A stretch of 64,000 nt of DNA from Xylanimonas cellulosilytica (GTDB taxonomy: Bacteria > Actinomycetota > Actinomycetes > Actinomycetales > Actinomycetaceae), in assembly GCA_001072465.1 (NCBI GenBank), contig JVKM01000001.1, positions 1-64,000 on the forward strand. The letters are read 5' to 3'. Of the stretch, positions 37,784 to 48,151 are shown piece after piece. How positions within the stretch are numbered: the first letter of the stretch is position 1; each line of letters begins with the position of its first letter. The notes under the pieces are model-generated. The model saw only the letters and a list, made by a program, of their open reading frames with translations, searched no databases and was not told the origin of the DNA. Made by a program: the position numbers and the translations under genes.

Positions 37784-39049
37784 TTATGAGATGGTCGGGG
37801 AAGCGCTGGAACCGCGAATGCGGGCAGCCGGAGTGAACGCCATCGCGATGCCTGCGGCAACAGCGAGTGCCGTAAACAGATACATCGCAGCCTCGATCCC
37901 GGTGTGGGCGGCAACAATGCCGGCAGCGAATGAACCGAGGGGCATGACGCCCCAGACTGCGAAGCGAAAGATCGCGTTCATGCGGCCGAGCATGTCGGGA
38001 GGACAGATTTCCTGGCGCAGGCTCATCTGGGTGACGTTGTAGATCGTCAGGAAGTAGGAGGAGATGACGCCGGCGGCAGCAATGATCCACGCGGCCATGC
38101 CCTGGGCGTGAATGGAGGCCGGCTGGGCGACAATCACGAGAATGCCGATGATATTGGTGATGATGAGGGTGCGCCCGATTCCCAGGTGGGCGATCCACAC
38201 TGGCCGGGTGAGCGCCCCGAGGAATCCGCCGATCGCCCCGGCGCTGAGCAACAAGCCGAGCTGCGTGGCGCTCATGCTCAGGGTGCGCAGCACGAGGAGG
38301 GGCAGCAGCACCCGGATGCCCGCGCTTGCAAAGGCCGCGGCGGCAATGCAGGAAAAGAGCGGGTAGAGAATGCGTTGGCCGCGCACGAAGGCGAGGCCCT
38401 CGCGTATCTGGGCGCCGAGGGTGGCATCGCTGCGCACAGGAGTGGGCTCGGGCGTGCGAATGCGCCAGATCGCCCACGTGGACGCAACGTAGGTGGCGGC
38501 GGTCAGCAGGTAGACCAAGGGAGCAGCCACGATGCCGAGGAGCCAGCCGCCCAGCCCCGGACCCCCGGCAAGGCCGACCTGGTACGAGGCCTCGAGGCGC
38601 CCGTTGGCCGCGCCGATGTACCGCTTGGAGGCGATCAGCGGGACGTAGGACTGGTAGGCCACGTCGAAGAAGACGGTGGATAGGCCGAGGATGGTTGCGA
38701 CGACCATGAGGTGTACGAGGGTCAGTGACGAGAGGATGTAGGCCAGGGGGATAGACGTCAGGGCCGTGATGCGCGTGAGGTTCGCGGCGATCATGACGCG
38801 GCGCTTGCGCCACCGGTCCACCCAGGCGCCGGCGGGCAAGCCGACAAGCAAAAATGCGAGGGTCTGCAGGGCGGAAAGCAGTCCGATCTGGGTTTCGCTG
38901 GCGTGCAGGAGGCTGATCGCGATCGCCGAGGTCGCCAGGGCTCCCACCTGGAAGCCGATCTCTGCGGCGGTTTCACCCGCCCACAGGTGCATGAAAGCAA
39001 CGTTATGGGTGAGTGGGTGGTGGAGCCAGGATCTGATGGAGAGAAGCAT
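37784..39049 (-). CDS. MFS transporter, probable exporter
   Basis: A 421-residue protein with about 12 membrane helices and two MFS repeats. The cytoplasmic loop 2-3 motif appears as GLPAGAWVDRWRKRRVM (about residues 68-84). The overall pattern (GGPGLGGWLLGIV, IGGFLGALTRPVW) resembles the EntS/multidrug exporter group. The substrate is unknown. It ends 16 nt downstream of nothing recognised as a partner; the HAD gene on the same strand lies upstream with only 16 nt between stop and this start, so the pair may be one unit (HAD first, then MFS). Confidence 0.85.
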   Translation of the reverse strand: MLLSIRSWLHHPLTHNVAFMHLWAGETAAEIGFQVGALATSAIAISLLHASETQIGLLSALQTLAFLLVGLPAGAWVDRWRKRRVMIAANLTRITALTSIPLAYILSSLTLVHLMVVATILGLSTVFFDVAYQSYVPLIASKRYIGAANGRLEASYQVGLAGGPGLGGWLLGIVAAPLVYLLTAATYVASTWAIWRIRTPEPTPVRSDATLGAQIREGLAFVRGQRILYPLFSCIAAAAFASAGIRVLLPLLVLRTLSMSATQLGLLLSAGAIGGFLGALTRPVWIAHLGIGRTLIITNIIGILVIVAQPASIHAQGMAAWIIAAAGVISSYFLTIYNVTQMSLRQEICPPDMLGRMNAIFRFAVWGVMPLGSFAAGIVAAHTGIEAAMYLFTALAVAAGIAMAFTPAARIRGSSASPTIS

Positions 39050-39065
39050 CTGTCATCACCGAGGC

Positions 39066-39944
39066 CTAGGCCGGTGTGGGTGCCTCGTCGATGAGTCCGG
39101 CGGCTGCCAGCGCCCAGGCAAGGCCGCCCTGGCCGACTGCGGGGGCAACGATGTCAGCGACCGCAACCAGGTCATCGCAAACACCGCCAATGCTGATGCC
39201 GACGGCGGCGCGCGCCACGGCCTCGACGTCGTTGTTAGAGTCGCCGAGCGCGACGGTGTAAGAGAGCGGAATGCCCACGTGCTGGCAGATGGCGCGGATG
39301 CCGACTGCTTTCGACAGATGGGCCGGAACGACCTCGAAGGGAACGTAGCCTGCAGCGCCAACGGAGCCGATGATCGCGCGATAGCCGTCCGGTAGGGCTG
39401 CTGTCACGCGTTCCATCGAGGCTTTTTCGGGCGGGACATATGCTGTGACCTTGGTGAATGCACCGCCGTCGATGCCCACGATAAAGGGCGTGATCGACTG
39501 GGCGTATTCGATCCAGTCCTCAGGGTGTTTGCCGGCCCGGGGAACGAAGAAGTCGAGGTATCCCTCGCTGGGCCCCATCTGGTCGGGGCCCTGCCAGATG
39601 TAGAAGGCGTCGAGTTCCTCCCATAGGGTGGTCAACACATCGACGTGCTCGCGGGGCATGCGCTCGTCCAGGAGAATCGTATTGCCGACGGCCGCGTATC
39701 CTCCGGCACCGCCGACGATCCCCTCGAAGCCGACATCCCAAAAGCGGGGGTAGACCTCGGGCGCGGAGCGGCCCGTGCACGCGAAGAGCCGGTGTCCGCC
39801 CTCCCTGACCTGCGCCAGGGCCTCAAGCGCGGATTCTGGGATTCGCTGGCGAGAATCGCACAGCGTCCCGTCGATGTCGACAAAGACTGCACGGGGAGAT
39901 GGGGACTCGTTCTCGACGCGCGCGGGGACCTCGGTGTCAGTCAT
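39066..39944 (-). CDS. HAD-superfamily (Cof/IIB-type) phosphatase
   Basis: A sugar-phosphatase-like protein of about 292 residues. Motif I is VFVDIDGTLCDS (nucleophile Asp), motif II is FACTGRS, motif III has the Lys in VPAHLSKAVGI, and motif IV is ALGDSNNDVEAV. The cap between residues ~85 and ~200 is of the C2B type found in Cof-like proteins. I favour MTDTEVPAR at 39944, since TAAGAT ends 7 nt before it; ATG at 39953 is the alternative. The substrate is unknown. The MFS gene follows on the same strand. Confidence 0.85.
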   Translation of the reverse strand: MTDTEVPARVENESPSPRAVFVDIDGTLCDSRQRIPESALEALAQVREGGHRLFACTGRSAPEVYPRFWDVGFEGIVGGAGGYAAVGNTILLDERMPREHVDVLTTLWEELDAFYIWQGPDQMGPSEGYLDFFVPRAGKHPEDWIEYAQSITPFIVGIDGGAFTKVTAYVPPEKASMERVTAALPDGYRAIIGSVGAAGYVPFEVVPAHLSKAVGIRAICQHVGIPLSYTVALGDSNNDVEAVARAAVGISIGGVCDDLVAVADIVAPAVGQGGLAWALAAAGLIDEAPTPA

Positions 39945-40102
39945 AGGATCCATCTTATCCCAGGGCGAAACCGGCCTTGCACGTGCAGAATACGCCCCGC
40001 AAACGACAAATCATGCGCACGGTCGATTGGAAGGGTACCCCGTGGTCCACACTGGAACCATCGACGATACCCGCGATGGAGCACGAAAGGCAGTTCACGA
40101 CG

Positions 40103-42535
40103 ATGGAGCACGCAGTACTGACGGACGCCAACGACCTCACCCTCCTGCAGGCCGCGGCGCTTCTCTCGGGTTCGAGCGCCTGGGACTCCCGCCCGATCCC
40201 CGCGGCGGGCGTTCCCTCCTTCGTGATGAGCGACGGTCCCCACGGCGTTCGCCGCCAGCTCGGGGACGCCGACCACCTGGGTATCGCGGAGTCGGAGAAG
40301 GCAACCTGCTTCCCGACGGCCTCAGCCGTCGCGGCCACGTGGAACCCGGAGCTGGCGCATGAGATGGGTGAGGCGCTGGGGCTGGAAGCGCGAGGCCTCG
40401 GTGTCAACGTCCTGCTCGGTCCCGGCCTCAACATCAAGCGTTCGCCCCTGTGTGGGCGTAACTTCGAGTACTTCTCCGAAGATCCGATCCTGGCCGGGCG
40501 CATGGCCGCCGGCCTTGTTGAGGGCATCCAGTCCACCGGAACCGCAGCTTGCCCCAAGCACTTCGCTGTCAACTCACAGGAGCTGCGCCGCATGGCCTCG
40601 GATTCCATCGTGGACGAGCGCACGATGCGTGAGATCTACCTGACCGGCTTCGAGATCGTCTGTCGAGAGGCCAAGCCGCGGGCGATCATGAGCTCCTACA
40701 ACCTCGTCAACGGCACCTACGCGCACGAGAACAAGCATCTGCTGACCGACATCCTGCGCACCGAGTGGGGTTTCGACGGCATGGTCATCTCGGACTGGGG
40801 CGGTTCGAACAGTGCCGTCGAGGCCGCGCGCGCCGGCGGCAGCCTTGAGATGCCCGCCCCCGGTCTGGCGGGTGCCCGCCAGATTGTCGCGGCCGTCGAG
40901 GTCGGGGAATTGGACGCGGCCGACGTCTACGCGCGCGCCCAGGAAGTCCTCAACGTCGCGAGCGCTAGTGCCGGCTTGCCTGCGCCTCGGCCCTATGACC
41001 TCGGGAAGCACCACGAGCTGGCTACGCGCATCGCCGCCGAGGCGATCACGCTCCTGCGTAACGAGGAGGAGCTCCTGCCGCTGAGCGCCGGCACGAGCGT
41101 TGCCCTCATCGGCGATCTCGCCGACACGCCGCGCTTCCAGGGATCGGGTTCCTCCCAGGTCAACCCCACTCGTGTGGAGGCACCGCGTGAACTGCTCGAA
41201 GCCGGGGGAGAGGCAGCTCGAGGCCTCGTTCTCGAGGGATACGCGAGCGGGTATGAGCGTCACGGCGGCACGAGCGACGCTCTCATCGCCGAGGCCGTGG
41301 CCCTCGCCGAGCGCGCCGACGTGGCGCTTGTCTACGTCGGTCTCGACGAGCTGGCCGAATCCGAAGGCCTCGACCGCCCCCACATGCGCCTGCCCGAGGG
41401 GCAGGATCGCCTCATCGAGGCCGTCGTCGCGGCCAATCCGCGCACCGTCGTCGTCCTGACCGGCGGGGCCAGCGTCGAGATGCCGTGGGCCTCGTCCGTG
41501 CCCGCGCTCGTCAACGGTTACCTGACTGGGCAGGGAGGCGCCTCCGCGATGCTCGACGTCCTGACCGGCGCCGTCAATCCGTCGGGACGCCTGGCTGAAA
41601 CCTACGCGCTCTCCTACGAGGACCACCCGACCGCCGCATGGTACCCGGCGACAGGACCGCTCTCGTACTACCGCGAAGGCCCGTTCGTCGGCTACCGCTA
41701 CTTCACGACCGCAGGCATCGACGTTGCATTCCCCTTCGGCTACGGCCTGTCCTACTCGAGATTTGAATACTCCGACTTTGCCGTGAACGAGGAGGGGGCG
41801 ACCCTCACGGTCACCAACATTTCTACGCGTGACGGTGCCGAGGTTGTCCAGCTCTACGTGAACGCACCCGGCGGTGTGTTCGGTCCCGCCCGCGAGCTCA
41901 AGGGCTTCGCAAAGGTCGAGGTTGGCGCCGGAGCATCGGTAAACGTCACCATTCCCTTCGACCGCTACACCTTCCGTCACTGGGAGACGTCGCGCGCAGC
42001 GTGGGAAACCGAGGCAGGAACCTGGACGATCCACGTGGGACGCAATGTCTCCGATACGCCGCTGAGTGCCACCCTCGATGTCGAAGGGGCCACGCCCTCA
42101 CCGATCGACCCGGCCCTCGGACACTATCTGAGCGCCGACGTCGCCGGCATCACCAACGGCGAGTTCGCTGTCCTGCTGGGACGGACGATCCCGACGGCTC
42201 ACCCCGCGGATGACCTCGTCGCCTCCGACCCGCTGTCCGAGATGACGCGCGCCAAGACCTGGCTTGCCCGCGTCGCCGGACGCAAGCTCCACGGCCTCAA
42301 AGCGAAGGCGGACGCGAAAGGAACCCCGGACCTCAACATCCTTTTCGTCCTCAACATGCCTTTCCGTGCCATCGCGAAGATGAGCAACGGCGCGGCAAGC
42401 CCCGACATGGTGGACGCGATCCTTCTGGCCGTCAACGGACACCCCCTGCGGGGCCTCACCCGAGCAGCCCTCGGCTTCATCGCCAACGCCCGTGCCAACA
42501 AGGCCACCCAGCGCGAACTCGACCAGACCCGATGA
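40103..42535 (+). CDS. Glycoside hydrolase family 3 (beta-glucosidase type)
   Basis: About 810 residues. The N-terminal GH3 barrel includes SDGPHGVRRQ, GPGLNIKRSPLCGRNFEYFSED, CPKHFAVNSQE and the nucleophile Asp in MVISDWGGSNS. The alpha/beta sandwich follows (EGLDRPHMRLPEGQDRLI), then a fibronectin III-like domain (VQLYVNAPGGVFGPARELKGF). There is no signal peptide, so it acts inside the cell on imported oligosaccharides. The last ~130 residues (DLNILFVLNMPFRAIAKMSNG) match the C-terminal extension of some Gram-positive GH3 enzymes. The start is uncertain: ATG at 40103 has AAAGG 12 nt upstream; ATG at 40076 is in frame. The exact sugar is unknown. Confidence 0.88.
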   Translation: MEHAVLTDANDLTLLQAAALLSGSSAWDSRPIPAAGVPSFVMSDGPHGVRRQLGDADHLGIAESEKATCFPTASAVAATWNPELAHEMGEALGLEARGLGVNVLLGPGLNIKRSPLCGRNFEYFSEDPILAGRMAAGLVEGIQSTGTAACPKHFAVNSQELRRMASDSIVDERTMREIYLTGFEIVCREAKPRAIMSSYNLVNGTYAHENKHLLTDILRTEWGFDGMVISDWGGSNSAVEAARAGGSLEMPAPGLAGARQIVAAVEVGELDAADVYARAQEVLNVASASAGLPAPRPYDLGKHHELATRIAAEAITLLRNEEELLPLSAGTSVALIGDLADTPRFQGSGSSQVNPTRVEAPRELLEAGGEAARGLVLEGYASGYERHGGTSDALIAEAVALAERADVALVYVGLDELAESEGLDRPHMRLPEGQDRLIEAVVAANPRTVVVLTGGASVEMPWASSVPALVNGYLTGQGGASAMLDVLTGAVNPSGRLAETYALSYEDHPTAAWYPATGPLSYYREGPFVGYRYFTTAGIDVAFPFGYGLSYSRFEYSDFAVNEEGATLTVTNISTRDGAEVVQLYVNAPGGVFGPARELKGFAKVEVGAGASVNVTIPFDRYTFRHWETSRAAWETEAGTWTIHVGRNVSDTPLSATLDVEGATPSPIDPALGHYLSADVAGITNGEFAVLLGRTIPTAHPADDLVASDPLSEMTRAKTWLARVAGRKLHGLKAKADAKGTPDLNILFVLNMPFRAIAKMSNGAASPDMVDAILLAVNGHPLRGLTRAALGFIANARANKATQRELDQTR

Positions 42536-42579
42536 CGCGGCCCCGGCCTCGTTCAACACACTGACGTAAAGGAACACTC

Positions 42580-43191
42580 ATGCAGGCTCTTACCCGGTGG
42601 TGGAAGAACTTCGAATCCAAGCACCCGACGGTCGCGCAGTTCATCATCTTCTTCATCCTCTCCAACGGCATTACGGTGCTGCAGCTGGTTCTCATGCCGG
42701 CGTTCAAAGCGGTTTTCGCGCACACGAGCCTCGTTGATACGGCCTTCCAGTTCCTGCCGGTCGGCGTCTCGCACGGGCACACGGTCTTCCTCTTCGACTA
42801 CCCGGCCGGTTCGATGTCGGTGGGCGGGGGCGGCGGCCTCGCGTACTTCCTCGCCGTCGAGATCACCCTGCTGATTGCCCAGGTCATCAACTTCTTCGCC
42901 CAGCGCAACGTCACCTTCAAGTCCAACTCGTCGGTGGGCAAGGCGGCCTTCTGGTACGCGGTCGCCTACGTCGTCATCACGATCGCGGCGGCCGCCCTCC
43001 AGGTCCTCTACAAGGACCCGATCTACGCGTGGGCGATTTCGACGATGGGCGCGGGCGGCGAAACCTTCGCGGACGTCATCACGATGATCATCAACGCCGC
43101 CATCTCCTTCTGGGTGTTCTTCCCCATCTTTAAAGTGATCTTCAAGCAGGAACCCACGCAGGAGGACGCGCAGGTCAGCGCGGCACAGTAG
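42580..43191 (+). CDS. GtrA-like integral membrane protein
   Basis: A 203-residue protein with about four membrane segments, the size and hydropathy of GtrA-like proteins (undecaprenyl-linked sugar flippases or polysaccharide-associated). A first segment FIIFFILSNGITVLQLVLM is followed by a central Gly-rich loop and FFAQRNVTFKS, which fits the conserved NF...RxxTF region of the family. The ATG follows AAAGGAACACTC. The GT2 gene follows 31 nt later, suggesting joint work in cell-envelope glycan assembly. Family assignment is moderate. Confidence 0.75.
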   Translation: MQALTRWWKNFESKHPTVAQFIIFFILSNGITVLQLVLMPAFKAVFAHTSLVDTAFQFLPVGVSHGHTVFLFDYPAGSMSVGGGGGLAYFLAVEITLLIAQVINFFAQRNVTFKSNSSVGKAAFWYAVAYVVITIAAAALQVLYKDPIYAWAISTMGAGGETFADVITMIINAAISFWVFFPIFKVIFKQEPTQEDAQVSAAQ

Positions 43192-43222
43192 ACTACTGGC
43201 AGACTTCACGAGAGGAGACTCC

Positions 43223-44233
43223 ATGAGCGTGCCGCTGCTGACGGTGATCGTGCCCGCCTACAACTCCGAGGATTACCTCGACCGGGCGCTGACCACGCTC
43301 GTCGGATACGGCGACGAACTCGAGGCGATTGTCGTCAACGACGGATCGAAGGACCGCACTGCGGAAATCGCCGACGAGTGGGCTGCTCGCTACCCCTCCG
43401 TGAAGGTCATCCACCAGGAGAACAAGGGCCACGGCGGCGCCGTCAACGCCGGCCTCGCCGCCGCCACCGGCACGCACGTGCGCGTCGTCGACTCCGATGA
43501 CTGGCTGGACCGACGCGCCACAAACGCCGTTCTCGACGTCCTGCGCGAGGAACGCGAGGCCGGGCGTGACCTCGATCTGCTCGTCACCAACTACGTCTAC
43601 GACAAGCAGGGAAAGTCGGTCAAGGCCGTCATCCGCTACCGCAACGTTCTGCCTCGCGGACGCACCTTCGGCTGGGCTGACCTGCGCCGATGCCGCTACG
43701 ACCAGTACCTCATGATGCACGCCCTCACGATGCGCACCGAGGTCGTGCGGGCCTCCGGGCTGGTCATGCCCGAGCACACGTTCTACGTGGACTACCTGTA
43801 CTCGTTCGTGCCGCTGCCCTACATTTCCACGATCCGCTACCTGGACGTGGACCTGTACCACTACTTCATCGGCCGTGACGACCAGTCCGTGAACGAGAAG
43901 GTCATGATCACGCGCCTGGATCAGCTTGCCCGTGTCAACGAGGCGATGACCCGTGCGCTGCCTCCGCGCGCCGAGGTCGAGGACAAGCTCTGGCGCTACA
44001 TGGTCCACTACCTGCGTATCAACGCTGTCGTCTGCTCCGTCATGGCTCAGCTGTCGGGAACGCCCGAGCACCTGGCCTTGAAGGAGCAGATCTGGGAGAA
44101 GATGGACCAGATCAATCCCGAGGCCACGGATCGACTGCGCCAGGACCTGCTCGCCGGCCTCGTGCGCCACGCGTCGCCCAAGGTCGTTCGCGGCGGCTAC
44201 AAGGTCGCGGCGGCTGTCCTCGGCTTCAACTAA
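43223..44233 (+). CDS. Family 2 glycosyltransferase
   Basis: A 336-residue GT-A-fold enzyme. It shows LLTVIVPAYNSEDYLDRAL at the start, AIVVNDGSKDRTAEIADEWA (nucleotide binding), GHGGAVNAGLAAATG, and the DxD-type VVDSDDWLD (about residues 90-98). There are no membrane helices in the ~330 residues, so it acts at the cytoplasmic face. The donor sugar is unknown; the nearby glf could supply UDP-galactofuranose. It is coupled to the GtrA-like gene. AGAGGAGACTCC precedes the ATG. Confidence 0.9.
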   Translation: MSVPLLTVIVPAYNSEDYLDRALTTLVGYGDELEAIVVNDGSKDRTAEIADEWAARYPSVKVIHQENKGHGGAVNAGLAAATGTHVRVVDSDDWLDRRATNAVLDVLREEREAGRDLDLLVTNYVYDKQGKSVKAVIRYRNVLPRGRTFGWADLRRCRYDQYLMMHALTMRTEVVRASGLVMPEHTFYVDYLYSFVPLPYISTIRYLDVDLYHYFIGRDDQSVNEKVMITRLDQLARVNEAMTRALPPRAEVEDKLWRYMVHYLRINAVVCSVMAQLSGTPEHLALKEQIWEKMDQINPEATDRLRQDLLAGLVRHASPKVVRGGYKVAAAVLGFN

Positions 44234-44242
44234 GGGACGCCG

Positions 44243-44764
44243 TCAGCGCCCGGCGAGCACTAGCTCCGTTCGGTGGACGGTGAGGCGCTTGCCGATGAGC
44301 GGATATTCCACGTCCTCTTCGCGGCTCTGCCACGTAAAGCCGAGCTTTTCGGAGACCCGGCGCGAGGCGTCGTTTCCGTCGAAGTACTTCAGGATGATCG
44401 TCGACACGCCCAGCTCACGCGCGCGCTCGATGATGGCGTGCCCCGCCTCCGTCGCGTATCCGTTGCCCCAGTAGGGGGCGCCGATCCAGTATCCGATGTC
44501 AGCGACGGTTCCCTCGGCAGATCCTGTGTCAATGCGCAGCGCAATCGACCCCACAATCTCACCGGTCGATGCGAACGTCACCGCGTAGCTGTCGGGTGCC
44601 GCCAGGACGGTGGACAGTGCCGAGTGGGCATCATCGATGCACTCGAAGGGCTTCCATCCGCACAGCATCCCGATGCGGGGATCGCGGGCCAGCTCGTAGA
44701 GCTCCGGTGCGTCCTTATCGTTCCAGGGGCGTAAGTGCAGGCGCGGGGTGTCAATGATCGTCAT
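44243..44764 (-). CDS. GNAT-family acetyltransferase (RimJ/RimL type)
   Basis: A 173-residue acetyltransferase with TPRLHLRPWNDKDAPELYEL at the start, typical of the RimJ/RimL branch. The acetyl-CoA loop is GYWIGAPYWGNGYATEAGHAI, followed by NDASRRVSEKLGFTWQ. The start at 44764 has AGGAGG upstream and overlaps the histidine kinase stop (ATGA), so it is the third gene of the response regulator-kinase-acetyltransferase unit. Its substrate is unknown. It ends 9 nt from the convergent GT2 gene. Confidence 0.87.
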   Translation of the reverse strand: MTIIDTPRLHLRPWNDKDAPELYELARDPRIGMLCGWKPFECIDDAHSALSTVLAAPDSYAVTFASTGEIVGSIALRIDTGSAEGTVADIGYWIGAPYWGNGYATEAGHAIIERARELGVSTIILKYFDGNDASRRVSEKLGFTWQSREEDVEYPLIGKRLTVHRTELVLAGR

Positions 44765-46119
44765 TCGTCCTCCTGGGCATTCGTGGACGGGAGAAGTACC
44801 GTCAGTGTAAACCAGTGGTCTGCCACGTCCGTGACCGCCTGGCCGCCGTACTTGCGGGCCGTCCACTGGATGGATTTAACCCCCCAGCCGTGTCGGACGG
44901 TGTCGGGCTTGATCGTTGTGAGGCGCCCGCCGGCGTCCGTGTTGAGGCGGCCGTCGAACCAGTTGTCGACACGGATGACCACCATCTGCCCCTGGCGGAA
45001 CAGTGCCAGTTTGATGAGGCGCTTGGCGGGGTCGTCGACGCGTCGCGAGGCCTCGATCGCGTTATCGAGGGCGTTACCGAAGAGGGTAGCGATGTCCATT
45101 GACGACATGGAGCCCAGCAGGGCGCCGTCAGCAACCGCCGTGAAGTTGATGCCGGCTGCCGCGCACGCACGGCCTTTCGTCGTGAGGATGACGTCGAGGA
45201 CCGGATTGCCGCTGTGGTACTGCTGTCCGATCTGCTCAATCGAGGACTCGAGCTCGGCGAACGATGCGGCGGCGCGTCCGGGGTCCAGCTCCGCGCGGAT
45301 CGCCTCCACCTGGTGCTTGAGATCGTGATGGGCACGCGCCACCTGCTCCATGTCCTGCTTGGCTGCCAGATACTGGTGGTGCTGTGCATCCAGCGATGCC
45401 TGGATGGATGCGAGTTCGCGCTCGGTCGCGCTCTGCTGGATGCGCTCGAACTGCGCGAAGAGGATCGCGTAGCCGGCCAGGTCTACGAGGGTGCGGATGT
45501 AGAAGACCTCCCAGCCGGACCTCCCAGAGAACGGGGTGGCCGTCGAGATAAAACTCAGGTTGGACAGAGCAAAGATTGACATGCCGATAAATACGCCGGA
45601 GGCAAGGTCCGCGTAACGGAGAACGGGCAGCGCCCCCTGGTGGTAGACGCGTCGTTCGAAGAAGTAGACGACGGCCAAGCACGTCGCCGCAATCGCGGCA
45701 AAACCGCCGAACGACAGGGGATGCCAGTAGGGTTTGTCGGCGTGGGAGTAGACGACGACCTGCCAGGCGAGGGATGCTGCGAGCTCTGCCACGATGAAGG
45801 CACGTGCGCTCATATGCGTCACCCATCGCCACTCCAGCGCGGTTCCCACGCGGATGACACACCACACGAGCGCGTACGCCGTCATCATGCCGGGCACCCA
45901 CAGGGACAGGGGAGCGTGGCCGAGTAGTTCCTGGGCGCCGACGAGCACCACGAGGCCGCCGACGGCCGCAGCGGAGAGGCGCCAGCGGGGGATAGCAGCG
46001 TTCGGGTTCAGGGCATTGGACGACGCCGAGCGCGCGACGACGAAGACGTACACGAGGGCGGCGCCCCACTCCGCGAGGGCGGTGAACAGGCGCGGAATGT
46101 CGGGGAGGGACTCGAACAC
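44761..46119 (-). CDS. Membrane sensor histidine kinase, AgrC-like (GHKL)
   Basis: A 452-residue protein. About six membrane helices occupy residues 1-225 with no large outside loop, the layout of peptide-sensing AgrC/ComD kinases. A coiled segment (about 230-265) leads to the phospho-histidine region HHDLKHQVEAI (near 265). The ATPase domain has NALDNAIEASRRVDD (N box, near 350) and HGWGVKSIQW (G box). Translation starts at GTG 1 nt after the response regulator stop. It likely senses a peptide or other membrane-active signal; no AgrB/AgrD-like gene is next to it. Function by analogy. Confidence 0.87.
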   Translation of the reverse strand: MFESLPDIPRLFTALAEWGAALVYVFVVARSASSNALNPNAAIPRWRLSAAAVGGLVVLVGAQELLGHAPLSLWVPGMMTAYALVWCVIRVGTALEWRWVTHMSARAFIVAELAASLAWQVVVYSHADKPYWHPLSFGGFAAIAATCLAVVYFFERRVYHQGALPVLRYADLASGVFIGMSIFALSNLSFISTATPFSGRSGWEVFYIRTLVDLAGYAILFAQFERIQQSATERELASIQASLDAQHHQYLAAKQDMEQVARAHHDLKHQVEAIRAELDPGRAAASFAELESSIEQIGQQYHSGNPVLDVILTTKGRACAAAGINFTAVADGALLGSMSSMDIATLFGNALDNAIEASRRVDDPAKRLIKLALFRQGQMVVIRVDNWFDGRLNTDAGGRLTTIKPDTVRHGWGVKSIQWTARKYGGQAVTDVADHWFTLTVLLPSTNAQEDE

Positions 46120-46120
46120 G

Positions 46121-46831
46121 TCAGTGGATCCCGCCCGCGAAGCTCGCCAGAGCCGTCATGAACGCCTTTTTACGAGGCCGGGAGATGCGTAAGCTGTCCC
46201 CGCCCGTCATCAGGCACTCCTGGTCGGCGACGCCGCGCACGTGGGCGAGATTGACGAGGTAGCACGAATTTGAACGGAAAAAGTCGTGCCCGGCGAGCTG
46301 TTCCTCCATGGCCTTCAACGTCGAGGTGATCGAGAAGGTGTCGGAGACCGTGTGCACGTCCAGGCGGTGCTTGATCGACTCGACGTAGATGATGTCGGCG
46401 ACGTCGATGCGGTGGGTCGACGTGCCCGACTGCAGGAGGACCGAGGCGCCGCGCCGTTTGGCGACGGCCTCGAGGCACCGTGAGAGTTCCTGTGAGAAGG
46501 CGAACCAGGGGAGGGGCTTCATGAGGTAGGACAGTGCCCCCACCTGGTAGCCGTGGATCGCGAACTGCGCGGCTGACGTGATGAACACGAGGACGACCTC
46601 CTGGTCGACCTCGCGGATCGCGTGCGCGGCGGTCATGCCGTCCACGTGGGTCATCTGGATGTCCATGAGGATGATGTCGTACACCGGCTTGTAGTCACCG
46701 ATGATGGCTCCGCCGTCCTCGAAATAGGTGACGTCGAAGGAGACATCGTTTTCCTCGCTGTAGCGCGCGAGGTAGTCGGCGAGGAGCTGGCGTGAGACGG
46801 CCTCGTCCTCGACGACGGCGATGCGCACCAT
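46121..46831 (-). CDS. LytTR-family response regulator (AgrA/ComE-like)
   Basis: A 236-residue regulator. The N-terminal receiver domain has acidic residues in AVVEDEAVS and the phospho-Asp in IILMDIQMTHVDG (about residue 55). The C-terminal LytTR DNA-binding domain (about 140-236) contains VADIIYVESIKHRLDVHT and FFRSNSCYLVNLAHV. It pairs with the kinase encoded downstream. The start at MVRIAVVEDE is preceded by GGAGGGCC; the upstream GTG is not needed. LytTR regulators often control bacteriocins, adhesion or competence; the targets here are unknown. Confidence 0.9.
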   Translation of the reverse strand: MVRIAVVEDEAVSRQLLADYLARYSEENDVSFDVTYFEDGGAIIGDYKPVYDIILMDIQMTHVDGMTAAHAIREVDQEVVLVFITSAAQFAIHGYQVGALSYLMKPLPWFAFSQELSRCLEAVAKRRGASVLLQSGTSTHRIDVADIIYVESIKHRLDVHTVSDTFSITSTLKAMEEQLAGHDFFRSNSCYLVNLAHVRGVADQECLMTGGDSLRISRPRKKAFMTALASFAGGIH

Positions 46832-46980
46832 GATCCGGCCCTCCCTCACGTAATAGCAGATGGAAGCAAGGATAAGTGAACGCAGCCGTACCCTTCCCGC
46901 GAGTCCACACCCCGGCCTCGTCGATCACATGCAGACGCACCCACAGGTGGGGGCCGGTACCATTGTCCTGACTACCGTGA

Positions 46981-48135
<1,155 letters not shown>

Positions 48136-48151
48136 AGGGGCTCCTGTTCGC

